Of a DNA stretch of 64,000 bases, positions 1 through 6,354 are shown piece after piece (position 1 is the stretch's first letter; each line of letters starts with the position of its first letter). A program made the translations under genes and the position numbers. A model generated the notes under the pieces. That model ran no database searches and had not been told where the DNA came from. It saw only the letters and a list, made by a program, of their open reading frames with translations. Source of the DNA: C-114 sp963745405 (lineage in GTDB: Bacteria > Chloroflexota > Limnocylindria > Limnocylindrales > CSP1-4); NCBI GenBank assembly GCA_963745405.1, contig CAVUWY010000002.1:1798001-1862000 (forward strand). The letters are read 5' to 3'.

Positions 1-114
1 CGCGATCGCGACGTCCTTCATCGTCACCGCACGGATGCGCACGGCCGGTTCGCGTGGCCCAGTCCGCCCGCCGACGACGGCCGGCTGGTCGTGGGGATCG
101 GCCGCGGCTCTCAT
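1..114 (-). CDS. LacI-family transcriptional regulator, N-terminus only (cut by window edge)
   Basis: An ATG at 114 on the minus strand opens 38 codons that run off the left edge. The last residues, AVRIRAVTMKDVAIA, match the usual start of a LacI/GalR helix-turn-helix (MKDVA.. is helix 1). The start lies 8 bases after the sugar permease stop, so the gene is the fifth of the arabinose operon. A LacI-type protein here would plausibly control the promoter near 4.9 kb in response to the imported sugar, which is inference. Only the first few helix residues are visible, so the family rests on that short motif and on context. Confidence 0.65.
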   Translation of the reverse strand, partial: MRAAADPHDQPAVVGGRTGPREPAVRIRAVTMKDVAIA

Positions 115-121
115 CGCGTGG

Positions 122-1120
122 TCAATACTCGAACCGGCGCCGGAGCAGAGCGTGGATCGAGACCGAGATCAGGACGACCGCGCCGTACACCAGGGTGGGG
201 TAGTAGTCGCTCAGGCCGACAGCGACGAGACCGGCCTGGATCCCACCGATCATGAACGCGCCCAGAGCGGTCCCCAGCACGCTGCCGCGTCCGCCGAAGA
301 CCGACGTCCCGCCGACGAAGACCGCGGCCAGCGTCGGGAGGAGATAGCCGTCGCCCATCGATGGGTAGTAGTTGACGACCTGGAGGCTGTTGAGGACGCC
401 GGCGAACGCCGCCGCGAGCCCGACCAGGACGAACAACGTGATCCGGGTCCGACGGATGGGGATGCCCATCAGCGCAGCGGCCTGGGCGTTGTCGCCGGTG
501 ACGTAAGCGTTCTGTCCGAGGCGGTGACGATTCAGCAGGACCCACGTGCCGACGGCCAGGAGGACGAACCAGTAGAACTCCATCGGCACGCCGAACAGCC
601 TGCCGACCATGAGGTCGAAGACGGGCGACGTCTGGGCCGTGACCAGGGGGTACTGCCGTCCGCCGACCAGGACGAGGGCGATGCCACGGAAGAGGAACTG
701 CGTGCCGATGGTCACCACCAGGGCGGGGATGCCGATGTAGGTGACGAGGGCACCGTTGAAGAGTCCGCACAGGACACCCATACCGAGCGCGGCGGCGATC
801 CCCAGCTCCACGCTGCCGGTCGCCTGCCACGCTTCGACGAAGCCGACCATCCCGAGGGACATCGTGGCCGGGAACGAGAGGTCCATGTCCCCGGCGACGA
901 TCACCATGGTCAGCGGCATCGCGATGATCGCGAAGAAGGGCGTGGTCTGGGCGAACGACTGGTAGATCGGGAAGTCCAGGAAGGTCCTGGGTGCGAGGAC
1001 CACGAACGTCGCCCACAACAGGAGGAAGGCGGTGATGATTCCGATCTGGGAGGCCCACGGGGTGAGGCGCGTGCCGACGGCGCTTCGCCGCGAGCTGGTG
1101 GCCGTCGACTCGGCACTCAT
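122..1120 (-). CDS. ABC sugar transporter permease (RbsC/AraH type, BPD_transp_2)
   Basis: Integral membrane permease of 332 aa for a ribose/arabinose-type importer. After a short basic cytoplasmic N-terminus the protein is almost continuously hydrophobic, giving about eight to ten membrane helices. Recognisable family stretches include TYIGIPALVVTIGTQFLFRG and VFVGGTSVFGGRGSVLGT, the conserved GG-rich cytoplasmic loop. Length fits the family (310-350 aa). Its ATG overlaps the stop of the ATPase gene (ATGA at 1117-1120), indicating translational coupling. With the binding protein, ATPase and araA upstream it most likely carries L-arabinose. The substrate is inferred from the neighbour, not from the permease. 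Confidence 0.92.
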   Translation of the reverse strand: MSAESTATSSRRSAVGTRLTPWASQIGIITAFLLLWATFVVLAPRTFLDFPIYQSFAQTTPFFAIIAMPLTMVIVAGDMDLSFPATMSLGMVGFVEAWQATGSVELGIAAALGMGVLCGLFNGALVTYIGIPALVVTIGTQFLFRGIALVLVGGRQYPLVTAQTSPVFDLMVGRLFGVPMEFYWFVLLAVGTWVLLNRHRLGQNAYVTGDNAQAAALMGIPIRRTRITLFVLVGLAAAFAGVLNSLQVVNYYPSMGDGYLLPTLAAVFVGGTSVFGGRGSVLGTALGAFMIGGIQAGLVAVGLSDYYPTLVYGAVVLISVSIHALLRRRFEY

Positions 1121-2031
1121 GCCGCGCCCCCGGCAGACCCTGCGGCCGCCGCGCCGCCGGCCGGATCGGCTGCCGCGCCGGGCGTTCGATATCGATCGGC
1201 TTCCGTGTACGTTCCGGTGGAGGCGACCTCGCGCATGATGTTCATGAGCTCTTCGAGCGAGTAACGGCGGGTCGGGAACTCGCCGGCGATCCGGCCGCGG
1301 TCGATGACCACGATCCGATCCGCCACGGAGTAGACGTGGAAGATGTTGTGGTCGATGAAGACGGCCGACCTGCCCGCGGCACGAATGCCCTCGACGAAAT
1401 GGAGGAGCTTCTCGGTCTCCCTGAGGGACAGACCCATCGTCGGTTCGTCCAGGATGATGATGTCGGCCTGGAAATGCAGGGCCCGAACGATCGCGAGGCC
1501 CTGTCGCTCGCCCCCGGACAGGCCGCGGACGCTCGTGTCGGCGGTCAAGGCAGCCGACGTGAAGCCCATCGACTCGCCCATAAGGGCCTCTGTCGTCCGT
1601 CGCATCTCACCGACGCGCAGGAAGCCCAGGCGGTCGGCCAGGGGCCGGCCCATGAAGATGTTCCGCCAGAGCGCCAGCTGCTCGGCGAGAGCGCGCTCCT
1701 GGTAGACGGTTTCCACGCCGAGGGCCCGCGCCTTCGGGACGGTGAGTCCTTCGACGCGCTGGCCCCCGAACAGGATCTCGCCTCGGTCCGGCTGATGAAC
1801 GCCGGTGATGATCTTGATGAGGGTCGACTTTCCGGCGCCGTTGTCGCCCAGGAGGCCCACCACCTCGCCTGCCCCAAGCCGGAAGTCGATGTCCTCGAGG
1901 ACCCGTACGCCGCCGAAGGACTTGGACACCTGGCGCAGCTCGAGGCGAAGCTCGGCGTCGGACGAGGGCTGGCGGGCGCGATCACGCCCGCCAGCCGCCT
2001 GGCCACTCGCGAGGCCAGGAGTCGTCGTCAC
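1117..2031 (-). CDS. ABC sugar transporter ATP-binding protein (single ABC domain, RbsA/AraG-like)
   Basis: Nucleotide-binding subunit of the importer. The ABC domain starts near residue 29. It shows Walker A GDNGAGKST, Q-loop region VETVYQER, signature LSGGERQG, Walker B IIILDEPT and a switch histidine in FIDHN. It has one ABC domain of about 304 aa, whereas E. coli AraG/RbsA carry two in tandem, so this is the short FrcA-like form that presumably works as a homodimer. An open frame extends far upstream, but that part lies inside the binding-protein gene. I chose the GTG at 2031, which overlaps the binding-protein stop (TAGTG). The C-terminus is Ala/Gly-rich. Confidence 0.9.
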   Translation of the reverse strand: MTTTPGLASGQAAGGRDRARQPSSDAELRLELRQVSKSFGGVRVLEDIDFRLGAGEVVGLLGDNGAGKSTLIKIITGVHQPDRGEILFGGQRVEGLTVPKARALGVETVYQERALAEQLALWRNIFMGRPLADRLGFLRVGEMRRTTEALMGESMGFTSAALTADTSVRGLSGGERQGLAIVRALHFQADIIILDEPTMGLSLRETEKLLHFVEGIRAAGRSAVFIDHNIFHVYSVADRIVVIDRGRIAGEFPTRRYSLEELMNIMREVASTGTYTEADRYRTPGAAADPAGGAAAAGSAGGAA

Positions 2032-3083
2032 TACCGGATCTGCTGCGTTACGAGCGGCGCGATCGCGTCCACATTGGACTTGTCGATGAAGCCGCCGCCC
2101 GTGTTGATGAACAGGCCACTGAAGCCGTACTTCTTGGTGAGGCACAGCTGCTGGACTGCCATGTAGCCCTGAAGATACTGCTGCTGGTCGATCACCAGGC
2201 TGATGTAGCCGTCCTTGATGCCCTGGACCGTCGAGGCCGAGGCGTCGAAGCCGGCCATGTACTTGCTGCCGGGCGCGAGGTTGGCGGCCTTCATGTAGGT
2301 CGGGATGGTCGATGTCAGGTTGCCGTGATCGATGAACATCGCCTTGACGTCGGGATGCGATGAGACGTACCCGGTGAAGGTCGCGGTCCCGGCCGCCGGA
2401 TCCTTGTTGGTCGCGTCGTCGATCTCTTGGTAGTCGACGGTGAGACCCGCCGCCTTGAGCGCGTCGACGATGCCCTTGGTCCGCTCGCCGCGGCCGGCCT
2501 GAGCAGCCAGGCCCCAAACGAAGGCTCGGTCACCCGACTTCAATCCACCACGAGCGATCGCCTCGTTGGCAAGCGCCGCACCGGCGTCATGAAGGACCGC
2601 ACCGACGTAACCGAGGCCCTGCGTCGCATACGTCTGTTCGGCGGTCTGAAGTTCGGTGTTCATGACGGTGACGAGGATGCCCTGATCCCGCGCCTGCTTG
2701 ATGAGCGGGTCGAAGGCGGCGTCACCTGGGTGGCCCATGACGGCGATGCCGTCAGGCTTGGTAGCCATGGCCTGGGTGAACTGGGTGATCATCTTGTTCG
2801 GATCCCAGTCGGACCACTGGTAGGTCACGTTCGGCCCGAGTGCAGCCTGGGCGGCCTTGGCACCGTTGTAGACGACCGTCTCGAATCCACCGCCCTGCGT
2901 GCCGCCGGGGAAGAACACGAGATTCACCCCGGAGCAGAATGCCCCACCCGTGGACGCGCCGCCGGGCGCCGCGCCCGAGGCGGCCGGCGCTGGCGTCGAC
3001 GATGAACTACATGCGCCCAACACGACGACCAGGGTGGTCATGACGACCGCCAGCCCCCGGCGTCGAACCGTCTGTCTGAACAT
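2031..3083 (-). CDS. Sugar ABC transporter substrate-binding lipoprotein (periplasmic-binding 4 family)
   Basis: Extracytoplasmic binding protein of 350 aa. The N-terminus has basic residues, a hydrophobic core and the lipobox VLGAC, followed by a Ser/Thr/Pro/Ala linker, so it is a lipid-anchored protein. The mature part has the ribose-binding-protein fold pattern: NLVFFPGG at the first strand, MGHPGDAAFDPLIKQARDQG at the domain I ligand region, then AMFIDHGNLTS and YMAGFDAS. An ATG at 3101 is possible, but the ATG at 3083 has GGAGG nine bases upstream. It sits between araA (208 bases upstream) and the ATPase, pointing to L-arabinose or a related pentose as ligand. Confidence 0.9.
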   Translation of the reverse strand: MFRQTVRRRGLAVVMTTLVVVLGACSSSSTPAPAASGAAPGGASTGGAFCSGVNLVFFPGGTQGGGFETVVYNGAKAAQAALGPNVTYQWSDWDPNKMITQFTQAMATKPDGIAVMGHPGDAAFDPLIKQARDQGILVTVMNTELQTAEQTYATQGLGYVGAVLHDAGAALANEAIARGGLKSGDRAFVWGLAAQAGRGERTKGIVDALKAAGLTVDYQEIDDATNKDPAAGTATFTGYVSSHPDVKAMFIDHGNLTSTIPTYMKAANLAPGSKYMAGFDASASTVQGIKDGYISLVIDQQQYLQGYMAVQQLCLTKKYGFSGLFINTGGGFIDKSNVDAIAPLVTQQIR

Positions 3084-3291
3084 CCTCAATCCTCCGAGCA
3101 TCTGGTGGCGCCTTTCCTTCAGGCGCCTGATGACGTAGCCCTCCCCTCCGGTCCGAGTCCTCGCAGTCGCCGAACCTCCCTTCTTTCATCGTCGGTATCG
3201 AGGTCTGAATCGCGGCTCGATGTCCGCGTGGCCGTCCCTCGTTGCTCTCGGCGCCGAGGGTCTGGCCGAACGATGGCTCACTCGTGATCTC

Positions 3292-4794
3292 TTACCCGCG
3301 CGCGAGCTGGTAGTACCCCTGGTTCCAGCGCAACTCCTTCTTGATGTCGGCGGCGGTCGTTTCCTCGCCGATCGCGATCAGCTCGATGCCGGTCATCTCG
3401 GCGAAATCCTCGAGGTGCGTCCTGCTGAGTGCCGTGCTCAGGCTCGTGTGATGAGGGCCGCCGGCGAGAAGCCACGCCTCGGCTGCGACCTTGAGGCCCG
3501 GCCTGGGCTCCCAGAGCGCGCGGGCGACCGGCAGGCGCGGCAGGTCCTCGGGTGGCTCGACGACTTCGACCTCGTTGAGCACGAGCCGGAACCGGTCGCC
3601 GAGATCGAGGAGACCTATCACGACGGCCGGTCCCGGTCGGGCGGTGAAGACGAGGCGGACGGGGTCCGATCGATGGCCGATCGACAGCGGATGGATCTCG
3701 CACGAGGGCCATCCGCCCGCGATCGATGGGCATACTTCGAGCATGTGAGCCCCGAGGACCTGCGGCCGGCCCGGGACGAGGTGGTAGGTGTAGTCCTCCA
3801 TGAACGACGTCCCGCCGGGCAGGCCGGTCGCCATGACCTTCATCGCCCGGACGAGAAGGGCGGTCTTCCAGTCGCCCTCCGCGCCGAAGCCATAGCCGTC
3901 GGCCATCAACCGCTGGGCAGCGATCCCGGGCAGCTGGACCAGGTCGCCGAGGTCCTCGAAGGTGTCTGTGAACGCTCCGAAGGCGCCAGCCTCCAGGAAT
4001 GACCGAAGGCCCAGCTCGATCCGGGCGGCTTCCCGGAGCGCCGAGCGGCGTTCGCCGTCGGGCCGAAGCGACGGGGCCATGTCGTAGCTCGCGTCATACT
4101 CGTCGACGAGCCGGTCGACGTCGGCGACGTTGGTTGCGTGCACGGCCTCAGCCAGGTCGCCGAGTCCGTAGCCGTCGACCCGGACGCCGAGCCGGATCTG
4201 CGCTTCGACCTTGTCGCCCTCGGTCACGGCGACCTGCCGCATGTTGTCCCCGAAGCGGGCGAGGCGGAGCTGCTGGAGCTCGTGAACGCCGGCTGCGGCC
4301 CGCGCCCAGGCGGCGATGCGGTCGACGACGTCAGGGTCGCTCCAGTGGCCGACGACGGTCGTCCGGCTACGCCGCAGCCGGCTCTCGACGTAGCCGAACT
4401 CGCGATCCCCGTGGGCCGACTGGTTGAGATTCATGAAGTCCATGTCGATCTCGGCCCAGGGAAGGTCGCGGTTGTGCTGGGTATGCAGGTGGAGCAACGG
4501 CTTCTGAAGAGCGATAAGGCCCGGGATCCACATCCGGGCCGGCGAGAAGGTGTGCATCCAGGCGATCACGCCGATGCAATCAGGGGCGGCCGTCGCCTCG
4601 AGGAGGATCGCGCGGATCGCCTCCAGGGTCGTGACGACCGGACAGGCCACGACACGGACCGGGATGGCCTCGGAGTCGTCGAGGGCTCGGGAGATCTCGG
4701 TCGCGTGCTCGGCCACTTCGTGCAGTGCGTCGTCGCCGTACAGCGATTGGCTGCCGGTGACGAACCACACTTCGCGCCCCGCCAGGACGTTCAT
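3292..4794 (-). CDS. araA: L-arabinose isomerase
   Basis: Converts L-arabinose to L-ribulose in the cytoplasm, using a divalent metal such as Mn2+. The protein is 500 aa, the normal family length. All active-site neighbourhoods known from E. coli AraA are present: GAEGDWKTALLVRAMK and TSFMEDYTYH carry the two catalytic glutamates, GAHMLEVCPSI carries a metal histidine, and GGPHHTSLS a second one. The N-terminal EVWFVTGSQSLYG is also typical. The ATG at 4794 has GAAGGAG at good distance; the longer frame adds only a basic Arg/Ser-rich tail. It is the first gene of the arabinose transport operon. No araB or araD is seen in the window. Confidence 0.97.
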   Translation of the reverse strand: MNVLAGREVWFVTGSQSLYGDDALHEVAEHATEISRALDDSEAIPVRVVACPVVTTLEAIRAILLEATAAPDCIGVIAWMHTFSPARMWIPGLIALQKPLLHLHTQHNRDLPWAEIDMDFMNLNQSAHGDREFGYVESRLRRSRTTVVGHWSDPDVVDRIAAWARAAAGVHELQQLRLARFGDNMRQVAVTEGDKVEAQIRLGVRVDGYGLGDLAEAVHATNVADVDRLVDEYDASYDMAPSLRPDGERRSALREAARIELGLRSFLEAGAFGAFTDTFEDLGDLVQLPGIAAQRLMADGYGFGAEGDWKTALLVRAMKVMATGLPGGTSFMEDYTYHLVPGRPQVLGAHMLEVCPSIAGGWPSCEIHPLSIGHRSDPVRLVFTARPGPAVVIGLLDLGDRFRLVLNEVEVVEPPEDLPRLPVARALWEPRPGLKVAAEAWLLAGGPHHTSLSTALSRTHLEDFAEMTGIELIAIGEETTAADIKKELRWNQGYYQLARG

Positions 4795-4908
4795 GCGACT
4801 CCTTCGCCGCCGCGACGATCGTCCCCCACCTGCCGACACCGTTACTCACCGGCTGGCCTACATCGAGCTCGTGGCCTGCCGGTATCGGAGCACACGTGGT
4901 GCGGCAAT

Positions 4909-4940
4909 CGAGTGTATGCACTCGTGTGCACGCATGTCAA
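4909..4940 (-). promoter_or_regulatory. Promoter and palindromic operator of the araA operon
   Basis: On the minus strand TTGACA (4940-4935) is followed after 17 bases by ATACAC (4917-4912), a good sigma-70-type pair about 120 bases before the araA ATG. Two perfect palindromes overlap it: CGAGTG-TATG-CACTCG at 4909-4924 and TGCAC-TCGT-GTGCA at 4917-4930. Palindromes covering the -10 box and spacer are where a LacI-family repressor would block polymerase, and such a regulator ends this operon. The promoter is a sequence match; the regulator pairing is inference. Confidence 0.6.
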
Positions 4941-5244
4941 GACCCGCCGCGAAGCCCCACATGGCGATGCCACGTTTCTAGTCCAGCAAGCAGTCGCCGT
5001 GCCAGTCACGCGAGGCTGACTTGGCGAGGGTGTCGTCACGGGACGGGTGACCGGCGACGGGGTCGCCTCCGCACACAGGATTACTCGACGACTTCCCGTA
5101 TCTCGGCATGCCGCACGCAGGGCGGTCTGAGGCGCCGGAAGGGCAAGTCCTCGGACCGACTGAGTGTTGTGGCAGCCCCATCAGCCTCCCGAAGTGCCTG
5201 GTATGCGGCAGGCAGAGTGTCGCGCTGAGCGCGGGAGGGGAAGG
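4941..5244. other. Intergenic region, no gene recognised
   Basis: This stretch separates the araA promoter from tRNA-Gly. No open frame here has recognisable protein character, and I see no clear terminator or riboswitch. The end nearest 5244 lies just past the tRNA 3' end and may hold its termination signal. Confidence 0.5.
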
Positions 5245-5320
5245 TGGAGCGGGAGACGGGATTCGAACCCGCGACATTCTGCTTGGGAAGCAGACACTCT
5301 GCCAGCTGAGTTACTCCCGC
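5245..5320 (-). tRNA. tRNA-Gly (anticodon CCC)
   Basis: A complete 76-base cloverleaf on the minus strand with encoded CCA at 5247-5245. The acceptor stem pairs GCGGGAG (5' end at 5320) with CTCCCGC, with discriminator T. The anticodon arm is TCTGC-TTCCCAA-GCAGA, giving CCC, which reads glycine codon GGG. The T arm is GCGGG-TTCGAAT-CCCGT. The gene is also the apparent parent of a truncated copy at 28098-28157 and of the hairpin family described in the findings. Confidence 0.97.
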
Positions 5321-5413
5321 TCGGGAGGTGCCGAGTCTAGCGCACGCCGCCGATCGGGCTCAACCGAACCGGCCAGGGTCAGCACGAGCGAGGGGCCGAA
5401 TCGCGCTCGATTA

Positions 5414-5797
5414 CTACCGCGACTGACCCCCTGCATCCTGGTCGGCTGGTGGGAGGGTGATCGTCGGCAGGGCCGCCTCGAAGGCGGCCAGCATCGACGG
5501 CTGACAGGAGATCCAGAGCGCCCAACCTCCCGCGTCGGTCGCGATGAAGTACTGGACGTGGACGATGTCCTGGGAGGCGGGGTCACCCATCTCGATCCGG
5601 AGTGCATCGCCGACCGGAAGGTTCAGCCGGGTCATCGTCCGGATCACGCTGCCTGAAGCCACCGGATCGAGGCCCAGACGCCAGGCGCCGAGCTCCATCC
5701 CGTCATGCGCCGCCACGGTGGCCCCCTTCCTGCTCTTTATCGGAACCGTATGTAGGTCGCCCATCATCGCGCTTCTTGGCGGCCCTGCCGTATCCAT
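5414..5797 (-). CDS. Hypothetical protein (possible gene remnant)
   Basis: An open frame of up to 127 aa whose second half has ordinary protein character: IRTMTRLNLPVGDALRIEMG, then VQYFIATDAGGWALWISCQP, and an amphipathic C-terminus. The first 30 residues are doubtful, and translation could start at the internal ATG at 5698. I do not recognise the family. It could be the C-terminal part of a secreted or lipoprotein-type protein that lost its N-terminus. It stands alone between tRNA-Gly and a region of gene debris, with no operon partner. Confidence 0.4.
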   Translation of the reverse strand: MDTAGPPRSAMMGDLHTVPIKSRKGATVAAHDGMELGAWRLGLDPVASGSVIRTMTRLNLPVGDALRIEMGDPASQDIVHVQYFIATDAGGWALWISCQPSMLAAFEAALPTITLPPADQDAGGQSR

Positions 5798-6123
5798 ACC
5801 TCTGGCGCCGACTCCGGCGCCTCGGCCGTGCCGGCTCCGTCCTCACCGCCCCCGGTCCGCCTCGCTGCCGATCCCGCCGCCGCCTCACGGCCGAGCACCG
5901 CCTCCATGCGCGCGACGAACGGCTTCGCGCCGATGGCGGCGAACCGCGCCCGGGCCCCGAGGCCCGGCCGACCGGACGCGGGCACGGACGGTTGGCGGCG
6001 GACGATCTCATTCCTCCAGGCATCCTGAGTCGCGCCAAGCACTCGACTCGCGCGTCTCGGCGGGCGGTCGAACCCCGACATCCTGCCTTGACGGCAGGAT
6101 GTCGGCTCCTCGGAGCCGCGCAC
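5764..6123 (-). pseudogene. Decayed C-terminal fragment resembling a cyclase/LuxR-type ATPase regulator
   Basis: The minus frame contains RARFAAIGAKPFVARMEAVL, the kind of sequence that ends many bacterial ATPase/TPR regulators (ar..f..lGAkpfvar.ea.l). No matching ATPase or TPR sequence precedes it in frame, and no convincing start exists. It lies directly downstream of a complete regulator of that broad class (6355-9216), so it may be the tail of a lost tandem gene. The hairpin at 6075-6105 falls in its upstream part. Identification rests on about 25 residues. Confidence 0.35.
6075..6105. repeat. Perfect 13-bp inverted repeat, member of the GACATCCTGCC hairpin family
   Basis: CCGACATCCTGCC (6075-6087) and GGCAGGATGTCGG (6093-6105) are exact reverse complements around a 5-base loop, the most regular hairpin in the window. 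Similarity to the copy at 21586-21650 continues to the right: CTCCTCGGAGCCGCGCAC here against ATCTTCGGAGCTGCGCAC there, then AACTTCGCATC against AACTTCGGATC. There is no T-run, so it is not a standard intrinsic terminator, although it lies downstream of the gene ending at 6355. Confidence 0.8.
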
Positions 6124-6147
6124 GTTCAGTAGAACTTCGCATCAGAT

Positions 6148-6180
6148 GGGTCGCGGGTTCGAATCCCTCCGGGCGGGCCA
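6148..6180 (+). pseudogene. tRNA 3'-half fragment (tRNA-Arg-like)
   Basis: Reads GGGTCGCGGGTTCGAATCCC, then TCCGGGCGGGCCA: a T arm with the invariant GTTCGAATC and an acceptor 3' strand ending in CCA. The T stem GCGGG/CCCTC has one mismatch. No 5' half capable of pairing with CGGGCGG is found upstream, and the preceding bases do not make an anticodon stem. The variable region and T arm look most like bacterial tRNA-Arg. A lone tRNA 3' end is what an integrated element leaves at its attachment site, but no integrase is visible. Confidence 0.6.
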
Positions 6181-6354
6181 TCCAAACCCGCGCTTCTGCC
6201 GAGTCGACCAGGGGCAGGCATGCATCCCGGGCGAGCGTCGCGGAGACGTCGCCGTCACGCACTCGGACCGGTGCAAACAGGTTCTGCGCGACCGCGATCA
6301 GCCTCCGCGCCATGCCGCTCGTGCCGGACGGGATCGTCCGGCGGGCCGGACAAC

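Noticed and set aside
35..1264. 409-aa plus-strand open frame
   Set aside because: It is the antisense of the sugar permease and ATPase. Composition is Asp/Arg/Gly-rich with no domain; it results from high GC and few stops.
5108..5656. Open frame containing GDGIRTRDILLGKQTLCQLS
   Set aside because: This is the well-known spurious translation of the antisense of a tRNA gene, here tRNA-Gly at 5245-5320.
6075..6105. Hairpin considered as an intrinsic terminator
   Set aside because: No T-run follows on either strand, and the same sequence recurs in divergent gaps where no terminator is needed, although a termination role for some copies is not excluded.
6008..6313. Minus frame with ARPEGFEPATHLMRSS
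   Set aside because: Another translation of tRNA-like sequence (6148-6180) and the hairpin. Useful only as a pointer to the repeat family.
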